A stretch of 64,000 nucleotides of DNA from Cyanobacteria bacterium UBA2855 (GCA_002350725.1 DEFJ01000027.1:1-64000); one strand, 5' to 3'. Shown: positions 35,539-44,921, numbered from the stretch's first letter. Notes: generated from the letters alone by a model not told the origin. Translations and numbers: made by a program.

Positions 35539-38500
35539 TTATTTCGAATAATCGTGGCTTACTTTATGTATATAATAGAACAAATCCTTTAAAATGTTAA
35601 ATAATTCATCAAAATTTAAATAAGAATTGTTAAGTAATAATATAGATTTCCCTTCAGAGCAAGAAGCCGGAGCAATGGTGAATTTTATGCGTTTAAGAAT
35701 TTCAGACGGCAGATGCGGTTGAATTAGTTTCCATTCCGGCTGAGTATATGGTGTATAAATTCTTATATTATCCTGAGTTTCTCTTATCACAGATACCTTT
35801 ACGTCGCTTGCTGCAAGTCTTAATCTTATTAAATTGATTAAATTCTCAACACTTTGAGGCGGTTTAGAAAATCTGTCTTTCCATTCCTCAATAATATAAT
35901 CTAACTCTACTTCATTATTTACATCCGCCAGACGTTTATATTCTATCATTTTTTGTTCTTTTGAGCCTACCCATTCATCAGGTATGAAAGCTGTTACGTT
36001 TATGTCTACGATAGTGTTTGTTTGTTGCTCTATATGTTCGCCTTGTAACTCGTGAACTGTTTCTTCAAGTAATTGACAATAAGTATCAAATCCCACGTTT
36101 ATCATGTGTCCATGTTGCTTTGTGCCAAGAATATTACCTATACCTCGGATTTCAACATCTCTGAGGGCTATTTGATATCCGCTTCCCAGTGTAGTAAATT
36201 CTTTAATAGCTTTTAGCCGTTGTATTGCATCTTTTGTCATTTCTTTGGTTTGTTTAAAGAAACAATAGCAGTATGCTTGTCTTTGGCTTCTGCCTACGCG
36301 CCCTCTAAGTTGATATAGCTGTGCAAGTCCGAATTTATCGGCATCATGAATAATCATAGTGTTGGCATTAGGAATATCAATTCCGTTTTCAATAATGGTT
36401 GTTGCTAACAGAATATCGTATTCGTGGTTTGCAAAATCAATAATTACCTGTTCAAGCTGCTTTTCATCCATTTGTCCGTGTCCGACAGCTATACGCGCAT
36501 TAGGAACAATTTTTTGCAGTTGTAACTTAAATTCTTGAATGGTTTCAACTCTGTTATACAGATAAAAAACCTGTCCTTCTCTATCAAGCTCATGCGTTAT
36601 GGCATTTTTAACCATCTGTTCATTCCACCCGCCAACGTATGTTTTAATAGGCAGCCTGTTTTTAGGAGGAGTATTAATTACAGACATATCTTTTATTCCT
36701 GACAGTGACATATAAAGGGTTCTAGGTATTGGGGTTGCTGACATTGTGATTATGTCAATGTTTTCTCTTAATGACTTAAGTTTTTCTTTATGTCTTACTC
36801 CAAATCGATGTTCTTCATCTATTACAAGTAAACCTAAATCTTTGAAAACAATTCCGTTTTGTAACAATCTGTGAGTGCCTATAACTACGTCACATTCGCC
36901 TGTAGCAAGATGTTTAATTGTTTCTTTCTGCTCTTTTGCTGTTCTAAATCTTGATAAAAGCTCGACTTGTACGCCAAAAGGCTTAAATCTTTCTGATATG
37001 GTTTGAAAATGCTGTAGGGCAAGGATTGTTGTAGGAACAATTACGGCAGCTTGTTTCCCTGATGTGACGGCTTTAAATATTGCTCTCATAGCAACTTCTG
37101 TTTTACCAAAACCAACATCGCCGCAGATAAGTCTATCCATAGGATTTTCATTTTCCATATCAGTTTTAACTTCGTTTATTGCTCTCATCTGGTCAGGAGT
37201 TTCCGTAAATTCAAATGCATCTTCCATTTCTACCTGCCAATTTGTATCAGGCAAAAATTGAATTCCTTTCTGCATTTTTCGTCTTGCGTATAATCGTAAT
37301 AAATCATATGCAATTTGTTCAACTTCTTTTTTAACTCTTGATTTAGTGTTGTCCCAATCTTTGCCGCCCATACGAGATAATTTAGGTTTTATAGAGCCTG
37401 AACCTCGGTATCTGCATAATAAATTTATCTGTTCTGCCGGAATATGTAATTTATCTCCGCTTGCATATTCTATTGTTAAATAATCTTTTAATTGTCCGTC
37501 AATTTCCTGTTGATTTAAGCCTTTATATAATCCGACTCCATGTATGCTGTGGACTACGTATTCTCCTTCTTGAATATCATTTATGCTTTCGATATATTCG
37601 GCTTTTTCTTTATAGTATGTTTTTTTTGAAAGTGTTACTTCTTTACTTCTTTTATTAAATAATTCTCTGTCTGTCATGACAATTGTTTTAAAGTCTTCGA
37701 GAATACAACCGTGAGCAGCTATTGATGGTATATATTCAACTTCTTTAAAAATATCTCGCTCGTTTAGAATTTCTTGGATGCGTTGCGGATAATCAGTTGA
37801 AATAATTATTTTATAATTAGAGTGTTCTTGAACAAATTGCCCAATTTCATCAAAATTTGCAGAAAAATTGCGTATTGGCAAACTGTTAAATTCAACAATC
37901 TCTTGGTTTCCACCCTCAATAAAATTATCCAATCCTACACGCATAAAACGAGCCATAAATTTTTCAAAATCTTTATAGCTAAAATGATTAGTGCCTTTAA
38001 TGTTTTTAATAAGCTCAAGTTTTAAATTTTCTTCTTTTTGTTCGTTATAATTTTTATCTAAAAATTCGTATTTTGCGTATATTTCAGAGGTTTCGTCGGT
38101 AATAATTATGTAATCTTTAAAATAGTCAAATATACTGACAAGATTATTATTGAAATTATTTTGATATACTTCAATCCCCTCAAAATAGCCTTCTTCATCG
38201 GATAGGCCGTTATTTTGCGGTGCTATAAACTTGTATACAGGAAGTATTTTACATTCTTTTATTTTTTCAACCGATTTTTGGTTTTCGTTGTTGAAATATC
38301 TCAAATCAACTACTTCATCTCCCCACAATTCTATTCTTATTGGGTATCTGTCAGGAGAAAATACATCTATAATATCTCCTCTTACGCTAAATTCTTGTAT
38401 GTCGCTGACCATTGTGGATTTTTTGTAACCTAAAGTTACAAGTTTTCCGGCAAAATCTTTTGTATCAATTTCATCCCCTATTTTGATAGAGAGAGTGTTT

Positions 38501-38886
38501 TTTTTGTAAAAATCTTCATTAGGAAATTTTTCTAACAAAGATTTTACGGGAGCAATAACAAAATCAGGTTTATTTAGTAATACATTAATTTGTTCTGCGT
38601 AATCGTATTTATTTGAGTTTATCGCTTCGTATAATGAAATATTTTGAAACGGAAATACTTCGCTTTCAATATCAAAAGCTTGAGATAAATCATTTTTATA
38701 CTTTAGTGCGTTTTGTTCTGATGATGTAATAAAAAGAACTTTTTTCTTTGATATTTCTCCTGATTTAATTGCTAAAAATAATCTTAAAATTGAAACTAAA
38801 CCGGTAACTTCAAAGGGAATACCGCTTTTAATATTGTGCCGAAATAAATCAAAATTTTCATTATCCGTAAAGTTGAGTGATAACAT
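35539..38886 (-). CDS. mfd: Transcription-repair coupling factor
   Basis: Removes stalled RNA polymerase at DNA lesions and recruits the UvrABC system. The 1115 residues show the UvrB-like N-terminal half, the RNA polymerase interaction domain (EGEYVVHSIHGVGLYKGL), SF2 helicase motifs (GDVGFGKTEVAMRA, DEEHRFGVRHKE, QLRGRVGRSQRQAYCY) and the C-terminal TRCF domain. There is no ribosome binding site; TGG-TAAAAT lies six bases before the ATG, predicting a leaderless message. Confidence 0.97.
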   Translation of the reverse strand: MLSLNFTDNENFDLFRHNIKSGIPFEVTGLVSILRLFLAIKSGEISKKKVLFITSSEQNALKYKNDLSQAFDIESEVFPFQNISLYEAINSNKYDYAEQINVLLNKPDFVIAPVKSLLEKFPNEDFYKKNTLSIKIGDEIDTKDFAGKLVTLGYKKSTMVSDIQEFSVRGDIIDVFSPDRYPIRIELWGDEVVDLRYFNNENQKSVEKIKECKILPVYKFIAPQNNGLSDEEGYFEGIEVYQNNFNNNLVSIFDYFKDYIIITDETSEIYAKYEFLDKNYNEQKEENLKLELIKNIKGTNHFSYKDFEKFMARFMRVGLDNFIEGGNQEIVEFNSLPIRNFSANFDEIGQFVQEHSNYKIIISTDYPQRIQEILNERDIFKEVEYIPSIAAHGCILEDFKTIVMTDRELFNKRSKEVTLSKKTYYKEKAEYIESINDIQEGEYVVHSIHGVGLYKGLNQQEIDGQLKDYLTIEYASGDKLHIPAEQINLLCRYRGSGSIKPKLSRMGGKDWDNTKSRVKKEVEQIAYDLLRLYARRKMQKGIQFLPDTNWQVEMEDAFEFTETPDQMRAINEVKTDMENENPMDRLICGDVGFGKTEVAMRAIFKAVTSGKQAAVIVPTTILALQHFQTISERFKPFGVQVELLSRFRTAKEQKETIKHLATGECDVVIGTHRLLQNGIVFKDLGLLVIDEEHRFGVRHKEKLKSLRENIDIITMSATPIPRTLYMSLSGIKDMSVINTPPKNRLPIKTYVGGWNEQMVKNAITHELDREGQVFYLYNRVETIQEFKLQLQKIVPNARIAVGHGQMDEKQLEQVIIDFANHEYDILLATTIIENGIDIPNANTMIIHDADKFGLAQLYQLRGRVGRSQRQAYCYCFFKQTKEMTKDAIQRLKAIKEFTTLGSGYQIALRDVEIRGIGNILGTKQHGHMINVGFDTYCQLLEETVHELQGEHIEQQTNTIVDINVTAFIPDEWVGSKEQKMIEYKRLADVNNEVELDYIIEEWKDRFSKPPQSVENLINLIRLRLAASDVKVSVIRETQDNIRIYTPYTQPEWKLIQPHLPSEILKRIKFTIAPASCSEGKSILLLNNSYLNFDELFNILKDLFYYIHKVSHDYSK

Positions 38887-38892
38887 AGTAAC

Positions 38893-38901
38893 ATTTTACC
38901 A
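38893..38901 (-). promoter_or_regulatory. Extended -10 of a predicted leaderless mfd transcript
   Basis: Minus-strand TGG-TAAAAT-GTTACT-ATG. The same TGG-TAAAAT-N6-ATG layout precedes the gene at 51099. Confidence 0.65.
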
Positions 38902-38942
38902 TAAAAATTAATCTTCCATGTTGTACTCCTTTGTTGAATTTT

Positions 38943-38973
38943 CGGTAGAGTGAAGCAAATGCACTTTCTACCG
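38943..38973. repeat. Inverted repeat in the spacer upstream of mfd
   Basis: CGGTAGA-GTG and CAC-T-TTCTACCG arms around a short loop. The remaining spacer 38887-39073 holds no supported gene. Confidence 0.4.
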
Positions 38974-39055
38974 TTCTATTACTATTACAAGCGTACAATA
39001 TGGGTTGAATTTAAAATGCGTAATCTCTTGAGCGAAAATGCGGCGCAAAAAATAA

Positions 39056-39073
39056 GGTGCGTTGACACGCACC
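39056..39073. repeat. GGTGCGT hairpin abutting a stop codon
   Basis: GGTGCGT-TGAC-ACGCACC forms a perfect seven-base-pair stem directly next to the stop codon of the minus-strand gene at 39074. A related half (ACACGCACCCT) occurs at 8790 beside the other repeat cluster. Confidence 0.5.
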
Positions 39074-39337
39074 CTACACGGCTTCCGGTTGAGGATCTAC
39101 GTGAGGCGAATTTATTTCAGGCTCCGGTGTTTTAATTCTTTTTGGAGTTTTACATTTTTTAACTGCCGCATAAATTCCTATTCCTAATAGAGCAAGTGCG
39201 GATACCCCGCCAATTACTTTTTCAGTTGTTGAAAATTCATGGTCTATTAATTTCTTTTTATCTTTATTATCTGTATGGTTAATTTGATTAACTGTTGGAT
39301 TTTGTCCAACTGCACCAACTTTTAAATTTTCAGACAT
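39074..39337 (-). CDS. Small single-helix membrane protein
   Basis: An 87-residue protein of unknown function with a polar N-terminal half, one membrane helix (EKVIGGVSALALLGIGIYAAV) and a basic then Pro-rich tail (KKCKTPKRIKTPEPE). The frame opens eight codons earlier (39361), but ATG 39337 has AGG at a suitable distance. In layout it resembles the protein at 5534, except that its tail continues past the helix. Confidence 0.5.
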   Translation of the reverse strand: MSENLKVGAVGQNPTVNQINHTDNKDKKKLIDHEFSTTEKVIGGVSALALLGIGIYAAVKKCKTPKRIKTPEPEINSPHVDPQPEAV

Positions 39338-39361
39338 AAAATACCTATTTGTACTACACAT

Positions 39362-39514
39362 ATATAATAAAACAAAATCTAAAAATTTATTGCCAATGCA
39401 ATTAACAATATTAATTTATATTAAGCCTTGCAGGATGCGCTGGAAAAAGGCTATTTGCTTGATATCGATTGATTTTATAATTTAATTTGTAGAATTTATT
39501 TTTTTTGTATAATC
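39362..39514. other. Spacer with a possible gene remnant
   Basis: Bases 39425-39472 read as 15 sense codons and a stop (ALQDALEKGYLLDID) with base composition like coding DNA, preceded by an in-frame stop. It may be the 3' end of a lost gene or chance. Nothing else is seen. Confidence 0.25.
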
Positions 39515-40234
39515 CTATGACACCATGTGCATAGGTCCTTCTAAAGATGCGGTTACGAATTGTTTTGTATAAGGCGTATCTGCTCTCAACATTTCTTCAG
39601 GTGTACCTTCAAAAACAATTTTGCCGTTATATAACATTATCAGACGATTTGCGGTTCTTGTAATCGTAGACATTTGGTGAGTTACAACAATTGAAGATGC
39701 ATTGGTTTCCTGTTGTAATCTGACGATATAATCTTCAATTAACGTTGAAGATATCGGGTCTAAGCCGGCTGTCGGCTCATCATACAATATTGTTTTAGGC
39801 TCTGTAACAATCGCTCTTGCAAAGCTTACACGTTTTTGCATACCGCCTGATAATTCTGACGGGAATTTTCTCTCAATTCCGCCTAATCCGACAAGCTCTA
39901 ATTTTTGTGAAACAATTTCTTTTAAATCTTCTTCACTGTATTTATTTCTCAAATCACGTCTTTCTCTTAGTGCAAAAGATATATTATCAGCCACATTTAA
40001 TGAATCAAATAATGCAGAGTATTGGAATACCATCGCAATATCCCCTTCTGATGTAATTATTTCTCCTGCATCTTTTTCAATTAATCCACATATAAGTTTT
40101 AAGACGGTACTTTTTCCTGAACCTGAGAACCCAACAACAGCAAGAGTTTCTCCGTCTGCCACATCAAATGAAATGTCATCTAAAACTTTTATTTCATCAA
40201 ATATTTTTGTTAAATTTCTAACTTTTATACTCAT
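39515..40234 (-). CDS. MlaF-like ABC transporter ATP-binding protein
   Basis: A 239-residue ATPase of the Mla/Ttg2 lipid-transport type. Walker A GFSGSGKST, signature LSGGMQKRVSFARAI and Walker B TILYDEPTAGLDP are intact; the GGMQKR form of the signature is typical of MlaF. The frame extends 49 codons upstream with unrelated sequence, but ATG 40234 with AAGGA gives the normal start. It follows the MlaE-like permease by 17 bases. No Mce-domain (MlaD) gene is present in the window. Confidence 0.9.
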   Translation of the reverse strand: MSIKVRNLTKIFDEIKVLDDISFDVADGETLAVVGFSGSGKSTVLKLICGLIEKDAGEIITSEGDIAMVFQYSALFDSLNVADNISFALRERRDLRNKYSEEDLKEIVSQKLELVGLGGIERKFPSELSGGMQKRVSFARAIVTEPKTILYDEPTAGLDPISSTLIEDYIVRLQQETNASSIVVTHQMSTITRTANRLIMLYNGKIVFEGTPEEMLRADTPYTKQFVTASLEGPMHMVS

Positions 40235-40251
40235 AAATTTGTCCTTATATA

Positions 40252-41061
40252 TTAGAAGAAAAACGTTATTGAGAATATTAAATCCCAAATAACTATTGCA
40301 ACAAGTGACCATACAACTGCTTTGTTTGTTGCAAGACCTACACCTTTTGCTCCGCCTGATGCTTGGTATCCGCAAGAACAACTTATCAATGCTATTGTTC
40401 CTCCAAAAGCAACAGATTTAAGTAAGCATACGCTCAAATCTTTCATGTATATTCCTATCCATGCTGAATCAAAGTATGCCTTGTAGGTTAATTCTGTTGT
40501 AAGAGTTGTTGTGACAGCACCCGTTATAACCCCAAATGCAGATGCAATAATTACGAGTAACGGCATCATAATTATCCCTGACAATACTCTTGGTACGAAA
40601 AGATATCTTATAGGATTTACTTTAAGCACTTGTATTGCATCAATCTGTTCTGTAACCCTCATTGTGGCAATTTCTGATGCTAATGAGGAGCCTATCATTG
40701 AGATAATTGCAAAACCTGACATAACTGCGCCGACTTCTCTTACTATCAAAATACTGACAAGTAAACCGACAAAGTTCCCGCCTCCTTGTTTTACCATTTC
40801 TGATGCGACTTGTGACGTTACAATTATCGATGTCATTCCAACAATAGAAAGCGTTATCGGTAAAGAACTTATGCCAAACCTTACACATTGATCCATTAAT
40901 TCTTTACGTTCAATTTGACCCATTATAATGTATTTAAGGGTAATAAATCCGTTTTCAATAATGGCACCCAATGTAGTAACAAAATCCGTAAATTGGTTGC
41001 CAAAAGCCCTGAACATCTTATAGGTGGCGGATTGCCGCATATATTGTTTGAACGTTACCAT
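40252..41061 (-). CDS. MlaE-like lipid ABC transporter permease
   Basis: A 269-residue inner-membrane permease with about five hydrophobic segments and the MlaE core (GSSLASEIATMRVTEQIDAIQVLKVNPIRYLFVPR). It should act with the ATPase next to it in moving lipids between inner and outer membranes. The frame is open to 41136, but the chosen ATG at 41061 has TATAAT exactly six bases upstream and removes an overlap with the porin gene, so a leaderless start is likely. Confidence 0.9.
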   Translation of the reverse strand: MVTFKQYMRQSATYKMFRAFGNQFTDFVTTLGAIIENGFITLKYIIMGQIERKELMDQCVRFGISSLPITLSIVGMTSIIVTSQVASEMVKQGGGNFVGLLVSILIVREVGAVMSGFAIISMIGSSLASEIATMRVTEQIDAIQVLKVNPIRYLFVPRVLSGIIMMPLLVIIASAFGVITGAVTTTLTTELTYKAYFDSAWIGIYMKDLSVCLLKSVAFGGTIALISCSCGYQASGGAKGVGLATNKAVVWSLVAIVIWDLIFSITFFF

Positions 41062-41067
41062 ACCCTG

Positions 41068-41073
41068 ATTATA
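41068..41073 (-). promoter_or_regulatory. -10 element of a predicted leaderless mlaE-mlaF transcript
   Basis: Minus-strand TATAAT-CAGGGT-ATG, in the 52-base gap after the porin gene. The AGGG next to the ATG is too close to act as a ribosome binding site. Confidence 0.55.
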
Positions 41074-41113
41074 ACGAAAATTTATACGTAAAGTCAAGAA
41101 TATTATTGCAGAT

Positions 41114-42430
41114 TTATAGTAATATTTGAGTCCCAACCATTATCCGATGGCTGTCCGGAGCATTTTGGTTATGACAAAATACATAATTTAAAATTAATTT
41201 GAGAGCTTGTCCTTTAAGAAAATAATTTATACCGGCAGTGTATTCGGTTCTGGTATTATGAGGGGTGTTTCTGTCGGGATTAAATCTGTCATATCTTGCA
41301 ATTACTTGTAATTTAGGGGTTATTTTGTAGCCGACGACACCATAGAAGCCTTGAGCTTTTTTATCAACGTTTCTGCTTCCGTTATAGCCGTCAGCAATAC
41401 CGTATTCAAATCTTGACCATAATCTTTTGTATTTATATCCTACATAAACACTTCCGACAGTATAGTGAGTTTCATTTTTGCCGGCATTTATTCCGCCGCC
41501 GATAACGAGTTTCCCGTATCTGCCATCGGTTTTTCCCAGAGGTTTAAAATCAACCCATCCCGTAAATTCCGGTCCCGCAAACCATTTTCTGAAATATCTG
41601 TCTGAGCTGTTGAAAGCAAGATTATAATCAATTAGTGAATAGTTCCCTACAATTCTAACTCCTAAAGCTCTTGTTGACCCAAAATTTCTTGCAATTTGTG
41701 AACGCATAATGAAAGGTAGAATGTATGAGCTTGAACCGCCTTCTTTGCCTACTTGATTGCGGGAATAGCCTATTACAATTTGGTGATGCGGGATTGAATT
41801 GTTTGTTATAAAAGCGTCAGCTACAAAATTTTGCATATAATTTCTACCGTGTGCACCTTTAGGATTGACCAAAAATTTAAAGTCATTTTTGGTGTTCCTG
41901 AATTTTCCCATTACTCCTACTTGGATAAAGTTATTTGTGTATTTTGTATCGTAATCACCGTCTGACCAATTTGAAGAAATATATCCGTTATAAGCTCCAA
42001 AAACCTGAAATTTTTCAATGGGACCCTTTTTAGGTAAAAATGTCAATTCGTCTTCAAGAAGATATGATGCAATATCCGTACGAATTATATTTCTTGCTAT
42101 CATTCTTTTAAGAAGAGGTTTTTCCTTTAATTTTTCTTCTGTTCTACTAAGTTGTTTATTTATAAGAGCATTTTCCAAAGAATCATCATCTTCAGTTGAA
42201 TACTCCGGTAAGTTATCAAAACTTTTTCTGATATCAGCGTTTTTGCCGTTATCAATCGAGGGTTCTTTTAAATTGTTTGTTTCAACTTGTATTTCTATAT
42301 GCTGAATTTGTTTTAAAAATTCTCTATCGGAATTATACCCCTCGTTTTCTGAATTTGTGTCTTGAGCGTAACATTGGGGGCATATTAAAAAACATATTAT
42401 AAAAATTATGAGATAAATTTTTATTTTCAC
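41114..42430 (-). CDS. Porin-like outer-membrane beta-barrel protein
   Basis: A 438-residue exported protein with a signal peptide (residues 1-22, IIFIICFLICPQCYAQ). The first 120 mature residues are acidic and helical; from about residue 140 alternating aromatic/polar strands form a barrel (VFGAYNGYISSNWSDGD, LQVIARYDRFNPDRN) and it ends YTAGINYFLKGQALKLILNYVF...GTQILL, which resembles phosphate-selective OprO/OprP porins. This confirms an outer membrane. The start is GTG at 42430, with TGG-TATAAT eight bases upstream and no ribosome binding site, so this message is also nearly leaderless. Confidence 0.8.
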   Translation of the reverse strand: MKIKIYLIIFIICFLICPQCYAQDTNSENEGYNSDREFLKQIQHIEIQVETNNLKEPSIDNGKNADIRKSFDNLPEYSTEDDDSLENALINKQLSRTEEKLKEKPLLKRMIARNIIRTDIASYLLEDELTFLPKKGPIEKFQVFGAYNGYISSNWSDGDYDTKYTNNFIQVGVMGKFRNTKNDFKFLVNPKGAHGRNYMQNFVADAFITNNSIPHHQIVIGYSRNQVGKEGGSSSYILPFIMRSQIARNFGSTRALGVRIVGNYSLIDYNLAFNSSDRYFRKWFAGPEFTGWVDFKPLGKTDGRYGKLVIGGGINAGKNETHYTVGSVYVGYKYKRLWSRFEYGIADGYNGSRNVDKKAQGFYGVVGYKITPKLQVIARYDRFNPDRNTPHNTRTEYTAGINYFLKGQALKLILNYVFCHNQNAPDSHRIMVGTQILL

Positions 42431-42438
42431 TATTATAA

Positions 42439-42447
42439 ATTATACCA
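42439..42447 (-). promoter_or_regulatory. Extended -10 of the porin gene
   Basis: Minus-strand TGG-TATAAT is followed by eight bases and the GTG start. Confidence 0.5.
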
Positions 42448-42455
42448 TAAAATAC

Positions 42456-42485
42456 TTGATTTTTATGGTTTATTTATAGTATATT
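42456..42485 (+). promoter_or_regulatory. Promoter of a predicted leaderless decarboxylase transcript
   Basis: TTGATT (42456-42461), 18-base spacer, TATATT (42480-42485), six bases, then the ATG at 42492. It overlaps the divergent porin promoter region. Confidence 0.6.
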
Positions 42486-42491
42486 TTCATT

Positions 42492-43916
42492 ATGACAAAT
42501 GTAACAAAAAATAATAAATCAATAAAAATAAAAGCCCCTATTGTAGAAGCCTTAAAGCAAGCATATGAAAACCCTACATATCAGTTTCATATTCCAGGAC
42601 ATACAAAAGGCAACGGGGTATTGCCCGATTTTAAAAAATTGGTTGGGTCAAAAGCGTTATCAATTGATACAACAGATGAGTTTGACAATTTGGGCACGTT
42701 GCATCCCGCAACAGGACCTATTAAGGAGGCACAAGAGTTAGCAGCAAAGGCGTTTGGGGCAAAGAAAACTTTTTTTCTGCTTAACGGTTCTACTGCCGGA
42801 AATCTGGCAATAGGTATGGGTTTAACAAAAAAAGGACAAAGAATTTTAACTAATAGAAATTGTCATCGCTCTATTTTAACAGGTTTGATTATATCAGGTG
42901 CTGAACCATTGTGGCTTGTACCTAAAAGGTTTGATGATTGGGGGATTTGGGGTAATATTACTCCTGAAAGTGTTGAGGAAGCTCTTTCTTCTCATGATGA
43001 TATTTCTATGGTTTGGATTACTAACCCTACGTATGAAGGGGTTGTATCTGATGTAAAATCAATTTCCGCTATATGTAAAAAATATAGGGTGCCGCTTGTT
43101 GTTGATGAAGCTCATGCGTGTTTATGGAATTTTAATAAGCATCTTCCTACTCCTGCGCTTCAATTTGGGGCGGATATTGTAATTCATTCGCTTCATAAAA
43201 CCGGTGGCAGTATGAGCCAAAGTTCAATGCTTCATGTTTCAGAAAACTCAATGATTGATGCTGATGCGTTGGAAAAATCTCTAAAATTGCTTCATACGAC
43301 AAGTCCGTCATTGATACTTCTTGCAAGTTTAGATGCAGCAAGAGCAAACCTTGAAAGTCCAAAGGGTAAAAAACAACTGGAACGTGCTATTTCAAACGCA
43401 AAATATTTGCGCAGCGAAATAGATAAGATGGAACATATTCATCATTTGAAACCGGATTTCGGCTATATGACGGATGTTACAAAAGTATTTATCAGAGCTG
43501 ACGGATTATCGGGTAAGAGATTGGAGTCTATTCTTGAAATAGAATTTGGAATAGAGGTAGAGAGTGCGTCTGATGCGGGATTATTACTTTTATCAAACCT
43601 GGGTAATACCAGAAGTGATATGCAGTATCTTGTAAAATGCTTACAAATGATTGATCAATCACATTATTCGGATATTTGTTACTTAGAAAATAAAAAGCAT
43701 ATGCCAATGTTGACTCCAATAATAAAAATGAGTCTGAGAGAGGCTTTTTATTCAGAAAAAGAAACTATTCCAAAGGATTTGAGCGTCGGAAGAATTTCTG
43801 CTGAGGTAATTGCAGAGTGTCCGCCGGGAATAGCGGTTCTTTTGCCCGGTGAATTAATTACAGCAGAACATCTTCCGTATTTAACAGATTATGATTTTAT
43901 TGAAGTTATTAAGTAA
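42492..43916 (+). CDS. Orn/Lys/Arg decarboxylase family protein (PLP-dependent)
   Basis: A 474-residue fold-type I decarboxylase of the short Bacillus SpeA/YaaO-like class. The PLP lysine is Lys236 in HSLHKTGGSMSQ; the upstream DEAHACLWNF holds the cofactor-binding Asp, and FFLLNGSTAGNLA binds phosphate. The substrate (arginine, lysine or ornithine) is not fixed by sequence, but with speD in the same genome arginine decarboxylation for polyamine synthesis is the likely role. It starts without a ribosome binding site, six bases after a -10 hexamer. Confidence 0.88.
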   Translation: MTNVTKNNKSIKIKAPIVEALKQAYENPTYQFHIPGHTKGNGVLPDFKKLVGSKALSIDTTDEFDNLGTLHPATGPIKEAQELAAKAFGAKKTFFLLNGSTAGNLAIGMGLTKKGQRILTNRNCHRSILTGLIISGAEPLWLVPKRFDDWGIWGNITPESVEEALSSHDDISMVWITNPTYEGVVSDVKSISAICKKYRVPLVVDEAHACLWNFNKHLPTPALQFGADIVIHSLHKTGGSMSQSSMLHVSENSMIDADALEKSLKLLHTTSPSLILLASLDAARANLESPKGKKQLERAISNAKYLRSEIDKMEHIHHLKPDFGYMTDVTKVFIRADGLSGKRLESILEIEFGIEVESASDAGLLLLSNLGNTRSDMQYLVKCLQMIDQSHYSDICYLENKKHMPMLTPIIKMSLREAFYSEKETIPKDLSVGRISAEVIAECPPGIAVLLPGELITAEHLPYLTDYDFIEVIK

Positions 43917-43924
43917 AACTTTAA

Positions 43925-43933
43925 TGCTATAAT
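43925..43933 (+). promoter_or_regulatory. Extended -10 of a predicted leaderless comF transcript
   Basis: TG-C-TATAAT, six bases (ATTTTT), then ATG at 43940; no ribosome binding site. Confidence 0.6.
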
Positions 43934-43939
43934 ATTTTT

Positions 43940-44590
43940 ATGAAAAAATTTTTGCTCGGATTATTAGATTGGATTTATAAGAAAAAATGTTATTTTTGCA
44001 GGAGTTCTAAGGAATGCGTTAAAATGTGTTCCGAGTGTTATAATGAAATGGACTATTTGCCATATGTTGTAAACAGGGTCATAGGTGGGGCAATGATTTA
44101 TTGCGCCGGTATTTACGAAAAGAATTTACAAAAACTTATAAGAGGTTTAAAATATCATAATCAACCCGATTTAGCTTATTATCTTGCAAAATTTATGTCC
44201 GGATATTGGGCAAATATCACTGAGGATAATGATTTTCAGATTGTACCGGTGCCTATATTTGAAAAAAGAAAGAAAAAGAGAAAATATAATCATATGGAGC
44301 TTGTAGGAGAAGAATTTAGCAGATTAACAGGATATGTTTATAATCCGAATTTAGTTAAAAGAATAAAGGATACGAAGCCGCAATATAATCTTAAAAAGTT
44401 TCAAAGAGCTGAAAATTTAAAAGATGCTTTTTATGTTGATCAAGATGCATTGATACCTAATAAAAGGGTGTTGTTAATTGATGATATTTGTACTACCGGT
44501 TCGACATTTGAAGAAATGATAAAAGAATTAAATAAAAATGGGATTACTGATATAGTCTGTCTGGCTGCTACAACCCCGTTCGGAGAATGA
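43940..44590 (+). CDS. ComF family phosphoribosyltransferase-like protein
   Basis: A 216-residue ComFC-type protein linked to DNA uptake and processing in competent bacteria. An N-terminal Cys4-like zinc finger (CYFC, then CVKMCSEC) precedes a type I phosphoribosyltransferase fold with the PRPP loop LLIDDICTTGST near the C-terminus. The basic EKRKKKRKYNHMELVG segment is typical of ComF. It ends one base before the next gene's GTG start, so the two are translationally coupled. Confidence 0.9.
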   Translation: MKKFLLGLLDWIYKKKCYFCRSSKECVKMCSECYNEMDYLPYVVNRVIGGAMIYCAGIYEKNLQKLIRGLKYHNQPDLAYYLAKFMSGYWANITEDNDFQIVPVPIFEKRKKKRKYNHMELVGEEFSRLTGYVYNPNLVKRIKDTKPQYNLKKFQRAENLKDAFYVDQDALIPNKRVLLIDDICTTGSTFEEMIKELNKNGITDIVCLAATTPFGE

Positions 44591-44591
44591 C

Positions 44592-44921
44592 GTGATACTA
44601 AGTGAGTTTTCAAATTATCTAAAGCAGTATAATAATGAAATTGTTGCAAATAAAACATCGGCAACAAAGTTGTTGTGTGATTGGATTAAATATGTAATAT
44701 ATAAAACTCCCAAAAATCATTCTGATAAAGTCGTTCATAAAGAGATTATGCTTGCACAAAATAAGCAAGGAGAATTTTTTATTGTTGGAAAATCCGATAG
44801 CGGGCGCGTTCTTGTGAATGCGCTGTATAAATATGCCCTAAGTTACGAAAACTTCTTAATGTCAAGATGGCTCGAAAATAAAAAACCTTCTGATTTTGGT
44901 GTAAATAAACAATCAAACTAA
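44592..44921 (+). CDS. Hypothetical protein coupled to comF
   Basis: A 109-residue helical protein starting with GTG directly after the comF stop, with CGGAGAA overlapping the comF end as ribosome binding site. Its motifs (ATKLLCDWIKYVI, SGRVLVNALYKYALSYENFLMSRWLE) match no family I know. Coupling suggests a function with ComF; this is inference. Confidence 0.65.
   Translation: MILSEFSNYLKQYNNEIVANKTSATKLLCDWIKYVIYKTPKNHSDKVVHKEIMLAQNKQGEFFIVGKSDSGRVLVNALYKYALSYENFLMSRWLENKKPSDFGVNKQSN

Noticed and set aside
38950..39135. 61-codon plus-strand ORF
   Set aside because: It runs across an inverted repeat and antisense to the small membrane protein gene, with no ribosome binding site and no protein-like pattern.
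40235..40381. 49-residue N-terminal extension of the MlaF-like ATPase
   Set aside because: It overlaps the end of mlaE in another frame, is cysteine-rich without family support, and a ribosome binding site precedes the internal ATG.
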